A stretch of DNA of 64,000 nucleotides from Thermococcus cleftensis (lineage in GTDB: Archaea > Methanobacteriota_B > Thermococci > Thermococcales > Thermococcaceae): NCBI RefSeq assembly GCF_000265525.1, contig NC_018015.1:248001-312000 (forward strand). Direction: 5' to 3'. Positions 21,435-31,561 of the stretch are shown here, one piece after another (within the stretch, counting starts at the first letter, position 1; each line of letters opens with the position of its first letter). The position numbers and the translations under genes were made by a program. A model generated the notes under the pieces. The model did not search any database and was not told the DNA's origin. It worked only from the letters and a program-made list of their open reading frames with translations.

Positions 21435-22472
21435 TCACGGGGTGAGGTCCATCTCGCGAAGCTCCTCGAGGAAGTGCTTGGCGAACTCGATGGTCTTGTC
21501 TATGTCCCTGATGTCAGCTGTCTCGACCTGGCTGTGCATGTAGCGTATCGGTATGCTGAGGACTGCCGTTGCGACGCCCTCGCGGTTTATCTGCATTATG
21601 TTGGCGTCGGTTCCGGTAGGCCTCGGGCTGGCCTCGACCTGGAGCTCTATTCCGTACTTCTTGGCAACCTCGTCGGCGAAGGCGCGAACCTTGGGGTTGA
21701 TGTTCGGCCCGACGTCCATGACCGGCCCACCGCCGAGCTTAGGAACGATTTTGCCCTTGTCGCCGACCTGCTTGGCGAAGGTGACGTCCATAGCTATGCC
21801 TATCTCCGGGTCTATGGCGTAGCTCGCGACGCGAGCGCCTCTCAGCCCGACCTCCTCCTGAACGCTCGCAACGAAGTATATATCAGCCTCGTGGTCCTCG
21901 ACCGCTTTAGCCGCCTCTATCATCGCGTAGAGGCAAACCCTGTCGTCGAGGTAAGGAGTGGCTATCCTGTTCTCGGTGAGCTGGACGAAGGCAGGGGCGA
22001 ACTCTCCAACCGTGCCAACGCGGAAGCCGAGCTCTTCAGCCTCCTCCTTGCTGTCGGCGCCAACGTCTACAACGATGGTGTCCCAGTCCGCTGGTTTTTT
22101 CCTGTCCTCTGGCTTCTGGAGGTGGGGCGGTATGTGACCGACCACTCCAAAGCGCTCGCCCTTCTCGGTGAAGAAGCGAATCCTCTGTGCCACGAGGGTT
22201 CTCGGGTCAACGCCGCCAACGGGGACGACGTGGAGGTAGCCGTTCTTGTCTATGTGGTTCACCATGACGCCTATCTTGTCCATGTGGGCCGCTATCATTA
22301 TCCTCGGCCCGCTTCCCTTCTTGTGCGCTATGACGTTGCCGAGCTTGTCCACTTTAATCTCGTCCACGTGGTCTTTAAGTTCCTCGATGACGACGTCCCT
22401 AATCCCGAGGAACTCGTACCCAGAAACTCCCGGAGCCTCAACGATCTTCCTAAGCAGCTCGATGTTCACCAT
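21435..22472 (-). CDS. M42 family aminopeptidase
   Basis: This is a dinuclear metal (Zn/Co) aminopeptidase of the deblocking/TET type, which forms dodecamers and trims peptides released by the proteasome. The 345-residue product has the metal ligands in order: H63 and D65 (AAHMDKIG), D176/D177 (YLDDRV), catalytic E206 and E207 (QEEVGLRG), D229 (AMDV) and H313 (YMHSQVE). GGAGGCG lies before the ATG. It stands alone between the HepT-like gene and the surface protein gene. Confidence 0.95.
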   Translation of the reverse strand: MVNIELLRKIVEAPGVSGYEFLGIRDVVIEELKDHVDEIKVDKLGNVIAHKKGSGPRIMIAAHMDKIGVMVNHIDKNGYLHVVPVGGVDPRTLVAQRIRFFTEKGERFGVVGHIPPHLQKPEDRKKPADWDTIVVDVGADSKEEAEELGFRVGTVGEFAPAFVQLTENRIATPYLDDRVCLYAMIEAAKAVEDHEADIYFVASVQEEVGLRGARVASYAIDPEIGIAMDVTFAKQVGDKGKIVPKLGGGPVMDVGPNINPKVRAFADEVAKKYGIELQVEASPRPTGTDANIMQINREGVATAVLSIPIRYMHSQVETADIRDIDKTIEFAKHFLEELREMDLTP

Positions 22473-22551
22473 GGCTTTCGCCTCCTTTAGATTTCCGTCT
22501 AAATGTGTTCGGGCACCTTAATAAGGTTTGCGAAACGAAAAAGGCAAAGGA

Positions 22552-24096
22552 TTAGCCGAGGACGACCTGGAGGTAGGCCTCCTCGCCGGGCTCGAGGTGC
22601 TCTATCTCCCAAACCACGCTTCCGTCCCTTATCTCCGCCTTCCCCTTCGTCGCCCTGACCTCAACCGCTGTGACTCCCCTCTCGAAGTGGAAGTTCTCAA
22701 GGGACTTGAGTCTGGGCGCCCTGACCTTGACGAAGTAGTAGCGGTCGAGGGTTTCCTCCTGGACGAGGGGCCTGAAAAAGGCCAGGTACGAAGTTCCGGC
22801 CAGCAGTATGCCAGAGGCAACCAATATGGCCGCGAGGGGACCGTAGTCCTTCGGCGGTTTCGGTGGGGTTGGGGTGGTTGAGGGAGCGGTGGTTGTGGTC
22901 GGGCTTGGGCTGGGGCTTGATGTCGTTGGGGTCGGCTTCGGCGGTTCCGAGGTTCTGGCGTTCACGGACGCCTCAACGTACTCGCTGCTTTCGGCGTTCA
23001 GCATTATGGTCCCGTAACCGGTTTTCTCCAGGTTTATGGCCGCCAGTCCGGAGGAATTGGTGATGGCGTAATCCTGGCCGAGCGGTCCCGATGCCTCTAC
23101 CGTTATGTTGGGCACGGGTCTTCCGGTGGAATCAACCACCCTGACCAGCAGGGTCTCGTTCCTCTGCTCGTAGCTTATGAAGAGCTTTCTAACCTCCACG
23201 AAGGTCGTGACGATCCTGCCGTCGAGGTTGAGGACGATCTCGTAAGTCCCTGGCTCGCTGGTGAGGTACGAGAGGGTGCCCGATTCGTCGGTCGTGAACG
23301 GTATCCCGTTTATCCTCACGGAGATTCCGGGAACGCCGTTTCCGCTCTCGTCGTGGACGAAGACGTGTATTGCCCCGTTTCGGAAGTAGGCCTCGTAGCT
23401 CAGGTTCCTCTGAAACACCCTAAACGTTGCCGTGGTGCTCTTTGCCTTACCGCCGAAGTAGGCCCAGAGCCTGACGCTGTACTCACCGACCTGGGGCTTG
23501 GTCAGCGTGACGTTCTTGATCCAGCTCTCACCGGGGTTGAGGTATGTCGTGGTCGCGAATTCTTCCACCGTCTCCCCGTTGCGGGTTATTGTGTAACCTA
23601 TCCTCCCTATTATGACCCCGTTGGCCTTCGACACCATCTTGAGAATGACGCTCACGTTGCTTCCGTAGGGGTACTCCTTCCCGACCTCTATCCCCAGCTC
23701 GTAGTCCACGAGCGTCTTCACGGTCACCGTGACCTGTGCCTCAGAGTAAACCTGCCCCACCCTGGCGACCAGGGTGAGGTTGTACTTTCCCGGAGCGGCG
23801 TTGAGTATCTTGACCGACAGGGTATCCCTGTAGGTTTCATTTGGGCCTATCGGATCCCTCACGACCTTGCTCTGGTACAGGAACCCCTCCGCCGGTCCGG
23901 TGACGTAGACGCTGACGTTCTCCAGAGTCTGGTTCCCAAGGTTCTCCAGCTGGAATGGAATTATTATCGTGTCTCCTGGAACACCGGAAAAGTCGTCGTT
24001 GAGCGGCGTGATTGAGAGGGCTACCGCGCTGGCGCGGGGCAGGATTGGAACAACCGAGATGAGCAGGAGAATAACGAGCGCGGCTCTAGCCTTCAC
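22552..24096 (-). CDS. Membrane-anchored NEW3-type surface protein
   Basis: The 514-residue product has a signal peptide (1-25, ending PRASA). Extracytoplasmic beta-sandwich domains follow: a NEW3/COG1470-like domain (35-125), a CARDB-like domain (130-225) and two carboxypeptidase-regulatory-like Ig domains (DESGNGVPGISVRING, DSTGRPVPNITVEASG). A Thr/Pro/Ser linker of about 30 residues and one transmembrane helix near 420-445 come next, then a cytoplasmic tail of about 75 residues. Many N-x-S/T sites suggest glycosylation. The ligand is unknown. Its start overlaps the hjc end by 11 nt, so it may share the hjc transcript. Confidence 0.85.
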   Translation of the reverse strand: MKARAALVILLLISVVPILPRASAVALSITPLNDDFSGVPGDTIIIPFQLENLGNQTLENVSVYVTGPAEGFLYQSKVVRDPIGPNETYRDTLSVKILNAAPGKYNLTLVARVGQVYSEAQVTVTVKTLVDYELGIEVGKEYPYGSNVSVILKMVSKANGVIIGRIGYTITRNGETVEEFATTTYLNPGESWIKNVTLTKPQVGEYSVRLWAYFGGKAKSTTATFRVFQRNLSYEAYFRNGAIHVFVHDESGNGVPGISVRINGIPFTTDESGTLSYLTSEPGTYEIVLNLDGRIVTTFVEVRKLFISYEQRNETLLVRVVDSTGRPVPNITVEASGPLGQDYAITNSSGLAAINLEKTGYGTIMLNAESSEYVEASVNARTSEPPKPTPTTSSPSPSPTTTTAPSTTPTPPKPPKDYGPLAAILVASGILLAGTSYLAFFRPLVQEETLDRYYFVKVRAPRLKSLENFHFERGVTAVEVRATKGKAEIRDGSVVWEIEHLEPGEEAYLQVVLG

Positions 24097-24487
24097 CTTT
24101 TATCACCCCTTCAAGGGACCTCTGCCTGCCGACCACCTCATCGAATGTTAGGTAGTTCCTTGTCTGAAGGCTTACCTTATAGTTTTTGCCTCCCTTCTCC
24201 AGGTTCTCTGGATAGAAGAACCTCCAGCCGTTGTTGATGAACTTGACCGCTATGACGGCCTTTCCACCGAAGCGCTCGGCAAAGGCAGTCAGCTTCTCAT
24301 AGTCCTCCTGGCTGAAGTAGAGCTTCTCCCCGTGGGTGCTCTTGACCTCTATGCAGAGGTAGACCCTTCCGTTGCCCGCTATTATATCCACCTTTTTACT
24401 GCCCGCCGAGCGAACCACGGCGAAGCCGGCCTTTTCAAGCATCTTTATGAGTTCTCTCTCGGCGCTCGCTCCTCTTCTGTACCTCAT
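24086..24487 (-). CDS. hjc: Holliday junction resolvase Hjc
   Basis: Archaeal Hjc cuts four-way DNA junctions symmetrically during recombination. The product from the ATG at 24487 is 133 residues and begins MRYRRGASAERELIKMLE. The nuclease residues are visible: E10, D34 in KKVDIIAGN, and E47 and K49 in LCIEVKS, the PD-(D/E)XK order. GGGAGTG supports this ATG over one six codons upstream. The 3' end overlaps the surface protein gene. Confidence 0.94.
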   Translation of the reverse strand: MRYRRGASAERELIKMLEKAGFAVVRSAGSKKVDIIAGNGRVYLCIEVKSTHGEKLYFSQEDYEKLTAFAERFGGKAVIAVKFINNGWRFFYPENLEKGGKNYKVSLQTRNYLTFDEVVGRQRSLEGVIKGEG

Positions 24488-24558
24488 TGCACTCCCTCGA
24501 ACCATCTTGCCCGGTTAGGTTTATAAGTTATGTCGAGGAGTAAAGCCCGGTGATGCTC

Positions 24559-25083
24559 ATGGCGGTTTACGAGCTCGATGGGAAGCGGCCTAAAATTCAC
24601 GAGACTGCCTTCGTCGATGAGAGCGCCTCCGTCATAGGGGACGTCGTCCTCGAGGAGAAGACGAGCGTGTGGCCGAGCGCGGTTCTGAGGGGAGATATAG
24701 AGCAGATTTACGTCGGTCCCTACTCAAACGTCCAGGACAACGTCAGCATACACACCTCCCACGGTCAGCCAACGATAATAGGGAAGTACGTCACCATTGG
24801 TCACAACGCCGTCGTCCACGGCGCCACCATCGACGACTACACCATCATAGGAATGGGTGCCGTCATACTTGACGGGGCAAAGATAGGCAAGCACGTCGTC
24901 ATAGGCGCCGGCGCCCTCGTTCCGCCCGGCAAGGAGATCCCCGACTACAGCCTCGTTGTAGGTGTTCCTGGAAAGGTCGTCAGGCAGCTCAGCGAGGAAG
25001 AGATTGAGTGGACGAAGAAGAACGCCGAAATCTACGTCGAGCTGGCGGAGAAGCACCTTAAGTCAAGGAAGAAGATTGAGTGA
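24559..25083 (+). CDS. Gamma-class carbonic anhydrase-like protein
   Basis: The 174-residue left-handed beta-helix protein has hexapeptide repeats. The metal-binding histidines of the gamma-carbonic anhydrase family are present: IHTSHG (H65, H68) and GHNAVVHG (H82, H87). The trimeric enzyme hydrates CO2, though many YrdA-type members have weak or unknown activity. A GGTGAT site four bases before the ATG at 24559 favours it over GTG and ATG codons just upstream. uppS follows after 6 nt. Confidence 0.92.
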   Translation: MAVYELDGKRPKIHETAFVDESASVIGDVVLEEKTSVWPSAVLRGDIEQIYVGPYSNVQDNVSIHTSHGQPTIIGKYVTIGHNAVVHGATIDDYTIIGMGAVILDGAKIGKHVVIGAGALVPPGKEIPDYSLVVGVPGKVVRQLSEEEIEWTKKNAEIYVELAEKHLKSRKKIE

Positions 25084-25089
25084 TGCTCG

Positions 25090-25884
25090 ATGCTTTCCCG
25101 TCTTGTTTCCCATATTCCCCACATCATTTTCAAGCCCGCATACGATATGTACGAGAACTACCTCCTGGAGAAGGTTAAGGGAGGCCGCATTCCCAGTCAC
25201 GTGGCAATAATAATGGACGGCAACAGGAGATGGGCACGGAAGCTCGAGAAGCCCCCCTGGTATGGCCACCTCTTCGGCTCTCAAAAGCTGGAGGAGATAC
25301 TCGAGTGGTGCCGCGAGCTGGGCATAAGAACCCTCACCGTCTACGCCTTCTCCACCGAGAACTTCCGGAGAACACCTGAGGAAGTGAACGCCCTCATGAA
25401 CCTCTTCGAGGAGAAGTTCAGGGAACTCCTGACGGACGAGAGGGTTCACAAGTACGGCATAAGGGTGAACGTCCTAGGAAGGAAGGAGCTGCTGCCTGAG
25501 AATGTAAGGAAAGCCGCCGAGGAGGCCGAGAGAGCAACGAGGAAGTACACCAACTACACCCTCAACATAGCCCTTGCCTACGGGGGAAGGAGCGAGATAG
25601 CCGATGCGGTGAGGGACATCGTGAAGGACGCCCTGGCCGGAAAGCTCAAGCCCGAGGACATCGACGAGGAGCTGATAAAAGAGTACCTCTACTATCCCAA
25701 TATGCCAGATCCGGACATAGTCATAAGAACCGGCGGAGAGGAGAGGATAAGCAACTTCCTCCTCTACCAGATAGCCTACAGCGAGCTCTTCTTCGTTGAT
25801 GTTTACTTCCCGGAGTTCAGGAAGATAGACTTCCTCAGGATTATCCGCGAGTACCAGAAGAGGCAGAGGCGTTTTGGAAGGTAG
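25090..25884 (+). CDS. uppS: cis-prenyl diphosphate synthase (UppS)
   Basis: This enzyme extends farnesyl/geranylgeranyl diphosphate with cis isoprene units to make the polyprenol carrier for glycosylation. The 264-residue product has the diphosphate-binding signature MDGNRRWA at 42-49 with D43 and R47. FSTENFRR, the C-terminal DPDIVIRTGGEERISNFLL region and a final EYQKRQRRFG are all family hallmarks. Together with the UppP-like gene at 11.6 kb it completes synthesis and recycling of the lipid carrier. Confidence 0.96.
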   Translation: MLSRLVSHIPHIIFKPAYDMYENYLLEKVKGGRIPSHVAIIMDGNRRWARKLEKPPWYGHLFGSQKLEEILEWCRELGIRTLTVYAFSTENFRRTPEEVNALMNLFEEKFRELLTDERVHKYGIRVNVLGRKELLPENVRKAAEEAERATRKYTNYTLNIALAYGGRSEIADAVRDIVKDALAGKLKPEDIDEELIKEYLYYPNMPDPDIVIRTGGEERISNFLLYQIAYSELFFVDVYFPEFRKIDFLRIIREYQKRQRRFGR

Positions 25885-25984
25885 CTTTTCCAAATTGGAA
25901 CCCTCTCCTCCCGGAAAGACCCTTTTTAAAATTTTCCGCTAAAGCTTATTAACGTTGGCTTCTACTTCAGCACGGTGGTGAATA

Positions 25985-26662
25985 ATGGAGTACGGGGAAC
26001 TGAGTCCCAGAATAAAGAGGGTCTACGCTCAGGTGAGGTACCTGGACGATTATCACTGGGAGATAACCGGTGACAGGATAATCGGAATACACAAGAAGAG
26101 CAACGTCCGAATCACCATAGACGTCGCAGACAACAAGGAGCACGCCGAGAAGCTCGCCGAAAACGGGGCTAACGGGATACGGATAATAGCCGTTCCAGAC
26201 AAGAGCGTGTTCTACGTCCACAACGGGGCCTTCATACTAACTTACCGCTACATTAAGGCCACTCTCGCGGACATCAACGACCACATCGTGTGGAGCGGCT
26301 TTAAGGTCGTGGAGGACGGAGAAAGCCTCATTCAGGAGGACTTCTACGAGTACCTTGGGGGCGCGCTCATCAACCACATAAAGAACAACATGCTCGCCGG
26401 TCAGGACTACGTGTTCTGGCAGTTCTACAAGTGCGAAGCCTGCGGCAAGTACGTTGATGTGGAGAGCCTTGAGAGGCACCTCAAGGGACACGGTGTGAAG
26501 CACCACGAAAAGAGCGAGGAGCGCTACGAGGTCTTCGAGATAAACTTCCGGGAAGGCAAGGTCTACGACAAGTACGGTAAGGAGGTCAAGCTCGACCGGT
26601 TCAGTGAGGAGGCAAGGGACTTCCTCGATGAGATACTTGCCGGCAGACCTGCCGGGGAGTGA
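25985..26662 (+). CDS. TBP-interacting protein (TIP26 type)
   Basis: The 225-residue product matches the Thermococcales TBP-interacting protein of 26 kDa, which binds TATA-binding protein and blocks its DNA binding. The N-terminal half is alpha/beta ([25 protein letters not shown]). Near residues 149-173 there is a zinc-finger-like segment with two Cys and several His ([20 protein letters not shown]). A TATA-like stretch (gctaaagcttatta) and GGTGG lie upstream. Confidence 0.88.
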   Translation: MEYGELSPRIKRVYAQVRYLDDYHWEITGDRIIGIHKKSNVRITIDVADNKEHAEKLAENGANGIRIIAVPDKSVFYVHNGAFILTYRYIKATLADINDHIVWSGFKVVEDGESLIQEDFYEYLGGALINHIKNNMLAGQDYVFWQFYKCEACGKYVDVESLERHLKGHGVKHHEKSEERYEVFEINFREGKVYDKYGKEVKLDRFSEEARDFLDEILAGRPAGE

Positions 26663-26666
26663 CACC

Positions 26667-26690
26667 CTCACCCCCTTTTGGGGTGGGAGC
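26667..26690 (+). promoter_or_regulatory. Hairpin covering the ribosome site of the next gene
   Basis: In the 28-base gap after the TIP26 stop, ctcacccc (26667-26674) pairs with ggggtggg (26680-26687) around a five-base loop. That gives eight pairs, one of them G-T. The 3' arm is the purine-rich ribosome site of the gene at 26691, so folding would hide it. Confidence 0.4.
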
Positions 26691-27425
26691 ATGGAAATGA
26701 ACGTTCTCGACATCTTCAACCGCGACCACCTTCCGGGCTCCATCGCGGCCATAATCTACGACGCTTATTCCTCGGCGTGGAGAATACCCCTTCTGCTCCT
26801 TAACAGGGAGCTGGAGGTTGGCTACTTCGGAGTCGTGTCGAACTACACCGGCCCGCTGACGAGTCTGATCAAGAGGGCCTCCACCGTTGGGCTGGACGTT
26901 GAGAGGGCCCTCGAGAGGGGGGACTTGGCGATAATAGACCTCTTTGGAACCCGATACGGTTCAAGGATAAGCCTCCCGAACGTCTTCTACCTTGACAAGG
27001 TCGAGCCGGAAACCCTTAACCCCAAGATAAGCCACATATACGAGACCCACCTTAAAGAAGCCCTCTCCAGAAGGCCTGCGTTTCGGCTGGTCTACACCCT
27101 GGACGGCGCGGCCCTCATGCTGGGGGAGGAGAACACCCTGAAGCTCCTGAACCAGACGCTGGCCTCTCGAAGCGTTCAGCTTCCCGACTCTATACTGGTT
27201 CTTCCGATAAACAGGGACGTTGTCTCCGAGAAGTTCGTAGCCTGGGTGGCAGGGGTGAGCGACTACGTCATTCTGGCAAGATCAAGCCTCGAGGAGGACG
27301 GGCTGAGGGAGTACCTCTACGTCATCTCCGCACCCTTCGAGGACTTCGAACCGACCGCCTACACCTTCCGGGTTACGAAGATGAGGGGAACGGAAAAACT
27401 GAAGATGAAGAAGATCAGCCCCTGA
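26691..27425 (+). CDS. DUF257/DUF835-like hypothetical protein
   Basis: The 244-residue soluble protein starts at an ATG 28 bases after TIP26. Its pattern of hydrophobic strands and helices ([49 protein letters not shown]) resembles the KaiC/RecA-like families without a P-loop that are frequent in Thermococcales (DUF257, DUF835). No Walker motif is visible. It is probably co-transcribed with TIP26. The 3' end overlaps convergent thrS by 11 nt. Assignment to DUF257 is tentative. Confidence 0.65.
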   Translation: MEMNVLDIFNRDHLPGSIAAIIYDAYSSAWRIPLLLLNRELEVGYFGVVSNYTGPLTSLIKRASTVGLDVERALERGDLAIIDLFGTRYGSRISLPNVFYLDKVEPETLNPKISHIYETHLKEALSRRPAFRLVYTLDGAALMLGEENTLKLLNQTLASRSVQLPDSILVLPINRDVVSEKFVAWVAGVSDYVILARSSLEEDGLREYLYVISAPFEDFEPTAYTFRVTKMRGTEKLKMKKISP

Positions 27426-29295
27426 ACTTGGGGCGCTTGCTCAGGAGCAATGGCAGGGGCCTCGGCCTGTAGGGGAAGCCCTCGGTCTGGCTCCTTATCT
27501 CCTTGATTAGGTCCTCGAGCTGCATTTCGACCTGCCTTCCGTCGCTCCTCCTCCTGACGGTCACGGTGTTCTGCTCCTTCTCGTTCCTTCCGACGACGAT
27601 TATGTATGGAACCCACTCCTTCTCGGCCTTCCTTATCTTCTTGTTGAGCCTGTCGTTGGTGTCGTCCACATCGACCCTGATCCTGGCCCCCTCGAGCTTG
27701 CCCGCGACGTAGAGCGCGTAGTCGAGGACTTCGTCACTGACAGGAATAACCCTGACCTGTATCGGGCTGAGCCAGAGCGGGAAGGAAGGTTTAACTCCCC
27801 TGGCCTGGAGCTTGGCCTGCTTCTCGAGGATTGCGTACATAACCCTCTCGATGGCTCCGCTCGGCGAGCAGTGGAGTATGAGCGGGGTTCTCTCTTTGCC
27901 CTCCTCGTCGTAGTAGGTTATGCCGAAGCGCTCGGCGTTCTCCACATCTATCTGAACGGTGCTCAGGGCTGCTGCCTTGTCGAGGTTGTCCACGAAGTTG
28001 AACTCGAACTTGAGTATGAAGTAGAAGAACCTCTGGTCCCACATCTCTATCAGGACGGGCTTGCCGATTATCTTTGCCAGCTCGACGATGAAGTCCCTGT
28101 TTTCATTCCAGAAGTCGCGGGTGAACCTTATGGCGACCTCGTAGTCGTCCGGGGTGAGACCAACTCCCCTGAGAACCTCCATGCTGAGCTTGTACTGCTT
28201 CTTGAACTCGTCCATCGCCTGTTTGAGGTCCTTAGCTACGGTGTGCATATCGGGCATCGTGAAGGCCCTGAGCCTTCTCAGGCCTGAAAGCTCGCCGCTC
28301 TTCTCGCGCCTGAAGGAGTAGCGGGTAAGCTCGTACATTCTGAGCGGCAGGTTGCGGTAGCTTATGGTGGCGTCCTTCTTTATGAGGAACTGGCCGAAGC
28401 AGGCAGCGAAGCGGAGGAAGAACTTCTTGTCGCCGCTCTTTACGACGTACTGCCTCGCCGGGAAGCGGTTGAGGTACTTCTCGAGCGCAGGGTGCTCGAA
28501 GTCGTACATTATCGGCGTCTCGACCTCCATCGCGCCGTACTCTATGACCTTCTCGGTGACGTACTGCTCGAGGAGCCCCTTGATGAGCCTCCCCTTCGGG
28601 TAGTAGCGTAGATTACCGCCGTCGCTTCCCGGTTCGTAATCGACGAGCTCGTGCTCGAGCATGAGCTTAACGTGCGGCGGCTCCCTGTCGGCTATCCTGT
28701 TCTTGGCTATCTCGTAGTTGGCGAACTTCCTGAGGTTTTCATGGCCGGTGAAGTCGAACTTGTCCACCTCAACGAGCTCACCCTCGGGGGTGAGCACGTA
28801 CCAGTAGCTCTTCAGCTCCTCCTCCTTCTCAAGGGCTATGTTGCGCTCCTCCCTGCTGACCGCCTCGCCGCTCGGCACTATCGTCCTGCTGAGTTCAGCG
28901 AGCGGGTGGCCCTTGCAGCTCAGCCTGAACGCCTTGTAGTAGCCGAAGGGCGCGCGCTTGACCTCAAAGCCCTCCTCTCTAAGCCTCTCCTCAATCCTCT
29001 GAAGAACCTTCAGTGCCACGTCGGGCTTTGCCAGCTCACTGCTGAGGTGGGCGAAGGGATAGACGAATATCCTCTCGGCCTTGACTTGCTCTGCAACGCT
29101 CTTTATCTCCTCGACAGCCTTCTCGACGACCTCGTCGGGGTTGGTCTCGTCGATTTTCTCAACGCTCATGAAAACCGCCAGAACCTCATCGAGCCTACCC
29201 TTCCTCTGCTCCTCGCTTATCGGCTCCGGGTTCTTCAGTGCCTTGTCCTTGACCTCGTACTCAAGGTAGTCCGAGTGTATCAGAAGCATTCTCAT
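27415..29295 (-). CDS. thrS: Threonyl-tRNA synthetase (archaeal type)
   Basis: The 626-residue class II synthetase has the archaeal N-terminal editing domain related to D-aminoacyl-tRNA deacylase ([20 protein letters not shown], residues 1-140), which removes mischarged serine. The catalytic core follows with motif 2 ([24 protein letters not shown]), the zinc ligand segment RFAACFGQF and motif 3 ([15 protein letters not shown] through [16 protein letters not shown]). A C-terminal anticodon-binding domain reads [14 protein letters not shown]. It is unlinked to other synthetases. Confidence 0.97.
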   Translation of the reverse strand: MRMLLIHSDYLEYEVKDKALKNPEPISEEQRKGRLDEVLAVFMSVEKIDETNPDEVVEKAVEEIKSVAEQVKAERIFVYPFAHLSSELAKPDVALKVLQRIEERLREEGFEVKRAPFGYYKAFRLSCKGHPLAELSRTIVPSGEAVSREERNIALEKEEELKSYWYVLTPEGELVEVDKFDFTGHENLRKFANYEIAKNRIADREPPHVKLMLEHELVDYEPGSDGGNLRYYPKGRLIKGLLEQYVTEKVIEYGAMEVETPIMYDFEHPALEKYLNRFPARQYVVKSGDKKFFLRFAACFGQFLIKKDATISYRNLPLRMYELTRYSFRREKSGELSGLRRLRAFTMPDMHTVAKDLKQAMDEFKKQYKLSMEVLRGVGLTPDDYEVAIRFTRDFWNENRDFIVELAKIIGKPVLIEMWDQRFFYFILKFEFNFVDNLDKAAALSTVQIDVENAERFGITYYDEEGKERTPLILHCSPSGAIERVMYAILEKQAKLQARGVKPSFPLWLSPIQVRVIPVSDEVLDYALYVAGKLEGARIRVDVDDTNDRLNKKIRKAEKEWVPYIIVVGRNEKEQNTVTVRRRSDGRQVEMQLEDLIKEIRSQTEGFPYRPRPLPLLLSKRPKFRG

Positions 29296-29400
29296 CTTTA
29301 ACCACCACTGAGAAGGTGTGGCTTGGCATTATTAAGGTTTTCTTCATGTTGTGAAAAACATTTGGTAAAAGAGATAATTAGTAGGCTACTAGCTTTGTTG

Positions 29401-29808
29401 TTAGCATTTCTGCAGTACGTTATAGAATTGAGTGAAATCCTTGGAGGATCTATGTCTCTTTATTGTGATTGTATTGGCTGGAATTTCTTTTTGGGAACCT
29501 CTCTCTTCGTCTACAATTACGATGGTCCCATGCCCCGTGATCTCAATCTGATTGCCCATTAAGGAGACATTGTATGCATTGAACATATTTGGGATCACGG
29601 TTCCAATATAGCCGATCAACGAAAACTTGCCTAGTACTGCGCCGGAAATTCCCTTTTTCTTGAAGTACCTCACGACAATCTTGCAGGCCCTTTTCTCTAG
29701 GTCTACTGCATATTCCAGGACAGCGTATTCATCGTAAGAGTTTCTTGGCACCTTGAGTATGGTATGTCCATCAATTTTTACTTCCAAAATACCCTCAATC
29801 TGTGGCAT
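29401..29808 (-). CDS. Orphan hypothetical protein
   Basis: I do not recognise this 135-residue product. It begins MPQIEGILEVKIDGHTILKV and looks all-beta, with a central hydrophobic stretch (GKFSLIGYIGTVIPNMFNAY) and a basic C-terminus ending in a single cysteine. GGTGAAAGATA before the ATG supports expression. The gene is more AT-rich than its neighbours thrS and csl4 and sits alone, which suggests a lineage-specific or transferred gene. There is no enzyme motif. Confidence 0.6.
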   Translation of the reverse strand: MPQIEGILEVKIDGHTILKVPRNSYDEYAVLEYAVDLEKRACKIVVRYFKKKGISGAVLGKFSLIGYIGTVIPNMFNAYNVSLMGNQIEITGHGTIVIVDEERGSQKEIPANTITIKRHRSSKDFTQFYNVLQKC

Positions 29809-29860
29809 TATCTTTCACCTAGATATTAGTATGATGTAACAACTTTAAAACTTTTTCCCA

Positions 29861-29872
29861 GGCCTTTATAAA
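29861..29872 (+). promoter_or_regulatory. TATA box for the csl4 operon
   Basis: The sequence ggcctttataaa lies about 65 nt before csl4. A second weaker element (ggcttaaaaaat, 29891) is nearer the start, so two initiation points are possible. Confidence 0.45.
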
Positions 29873-29933
29873 TTCTCCTAGAGATAGCAAAGGCTTAAAA
29901 AATCCTGACTGGAACTTTCATGGAGGTGGGAGA

Positions 29934-30524
29934 ATGGACGAGAAGAAAGGAGTCAAGAGCGGTGACCTAGTTCTTCCCGGTGACTACCTGGGCGTGATAG
30001 AGGAGTACTTCCCAGGTGAGGGGGTTAAAGAGGAGAACGGCGAGCTCTACGCCGTCCGGGCGGGGAAGGTTGTAATCGACCAGGACAGAATGGAAATAAG
30101 CATAGAGCCCGTTACTGACACACCCCCTCTCCCCAAGGTGGGCGACATCGTCATAGCGAACGTCATCGAGGTAAAGCCCCAGGCGGCGATAGTCCAGCTG
30201 GTTAAAATCGAGGGCAGGGACGACGACAGGGAGATAGCCACTTCAAAACTGGCTGGAATTCACATCTCTCAAGTTAGGGACGGCTACGTTGAGAGCATGA
30301 CCTCCGAGTTCAAGGTGGGAGACGTCGTTAGGGCGAGGGTCATCGCCACCGAGAAGAGCCCCATACAGCTCTCGACCAAGGGGCCGGACCTCGGTGTTGT
30401 TTACGCCCTCTGCTCCCGCTGCAGAACTCCACTCGTCAGGCGCGGTGACAGGCTGATCTGCCCGAGGTGTGGAAGCGTCGAGACGAGAAAGCTCTCCACT
30501 CTCTACCGGAAGATGAGGGTGTGA
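29934..30524 (+). CDS. csl4: Exosome RNA-binding subunit Csl4
   Basis: Csl4 caps the archaeal exosome and helps select RNA for 3'-5' degradation. The 196-residue product has the N-terminal strand domain (LVLPGDYLGVIEEYFPGEG), an S1 RNA-binding domain (residues 65-145, VGDIVIANVIEVKPQAAIV) and a C-terminal zinc ribbon with CSRC and CPRC pairs near residues 159-180. GGTGGGAG precedes the ATG. It leads the csl4-DUF2067-rpoL operon. Confidence 0.96.
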   Translation: MDEKKGVKSGDLVLPGDYLGVIEEYFPGEGVKEENGELYAVRAGKVVIDQDRMEISIEPVTDTPPLPKVGDIVIANVIEVKPQAAIVQLVKIEGRDDDREIATSKLAGIHISQVRDGYVESMTSEFKVGDVVRARVIATEKSPIQLSTKGPDLGVVYALCSRCRTPLVRRGDRLICPRCGSVETRKLSTLYRKMRV

Positions 30525-30526
30525 CC

Positions 30527-31159
30527 ATGGCGAGGGCTAAGAAGGTCATAACGATTCACGTTCGGGACGACAGGGAGAAGGAGGAGTTCCTCAAGGAACT
30601 CCAGCGGCTCCGCCTTCCTGCCTTCATCTACGTCCACGGCAAGCTCAACGACCTCAAGATCAACGTCCAGGGAACGAAGGACGAGATAAGGGAGGCGATA
30701 AGGAAGATACGGGAGATCCACCACCGCGTCAGGGCCAAGCTCTATCCAGACAAACGTGGCCTCTACCGCTACGTCATTGACGACCTTCTCCGCGAGGCCG
30801 GGGCGAGCGTTTCGACTCCCATACTCGTGAGGACGCTGGAACTGCTCGGGGAGACCGTTGAAGTTAGGGAGGGCGAGCTGATAACGTCCATGCCGTGGGA
30901 AGAGATAGTGGCGCTCGTCCGAACCCTCGGGGATTACCTCGCCGATGTATCCCTCCAGACGACAAGGCAGATAAGGGAGGTCGTCCTTCCGGTGGCGGCC
31001 GCTAAGAACATGGACCCCAGCGAGGTTATGGATATGCTCGTCGAACTCGGCCTCGCCGAGTGGAAGGAGGATAAGTTTAAATACGAACTGGTGAAGAACA
31101 AGGAGCAGGCGCTGGAGATACTGCTCAAGCACTTAGAGGGTGAGGAAAATGAAGATTGA
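30527..31159 (+). CDS. DUF2067 family protein
   Basis: The 210-residue archaeal protein starts [20 protein letters not shown], two bases after the csl4 stop. It is basic in the first half, with an alpha/beta arrangement ([27 protein letters not shown]), and helical in the second. It matches DUF2067, which recurs beside Csl4 and RpoL, so a link to RNA processing or transcription is likely but unproven. Its 3' end overlaps the rpoL start by 11 nt. Confidence 0.85.
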   Translation: MARAKKVITIHVRDDREKEEFLKELQRLRLPAFIYVHGKLNDLKINVQGTKDEIREAIRKIREIHHRVRAKLYPDKRGLYRYVIDDLLREAGASVSTPILVRTLELLGETVEVREGELITSMPWEEIVALVRTLGDYLADVSLQTTRQIREVVLPVAAAKNMDPSEVMDMLVELGLAEWKEDKFKYELVKNKEQALEILLKHLEGEENED

Positions 31160-31436
31160 GGTCATCAAGCGTGAGGAAAACGTCCTTGAGTTCTACCTTG
31201 AGGGGGAGGATCACACCTTCGCCAACCTGCTCAACGAGGTGCTCCACGAGAACGAGCACGTGACCTTTGCAGGCTACACCATCGAGCACCCCATACTCAT
31301 GGCGAGGAAGCCGAGGTTCAGGGTCGTCACCGACGGAAAAGTAACTCCCGAGAAGGCCCTTGAGGAGGCGGCTCAAAAGATATTCGACCGTGCCAGGGCC
31401 GTTCTCGACGCCTGGAAGAACGCGGTGGGCGAGTGA
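31149..31436 (+). CDS. rpoL: RNA polymerase subunit L
   Basis: RpoL (Rpb11/Rpb13.6-like) pairs with subunit D to nucleate polymerase assembly, like half of the bacterial alpha dimer. The 95-residue product starts [24 protein letters not shown] and has the conserved dimerisation motif [14 protein letters not shown]. An upstream in-frame GTG exists, but GGGTGAGG is spaced for the ATG at 31149. A T-rich tract follows the stop. Confidence 0.96.
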   Translation: MKIEVIKREENVLEFYLEGEDHTFANLLNEVLHENEHVTFAGYTIEHPILMARKPRFRVVTDGKVTPEKALEEAAQKIFDRARAVLDAWKNAVGE

Positions 31437-31561
31437 TTTTTCTTCCCTTTGTTGCCGAGCTTTCTTCGATTTGTGTCCTCCTAACGGTGTCTTCCGAAAC
31501 CCTTAAATTTCCAGTTCTTCTAACTCAGAGTTGGAACGTCTGCTCGACGAGGGGTGGAATC

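Noticed and set aside
21411-22490. Long open frame antisense to the M42 peptidase.
   Set aside because: It mirrors the peptidase gene almost exactly, has no ribosome site or family resemblance, and arises from the codon bias of the real gene.
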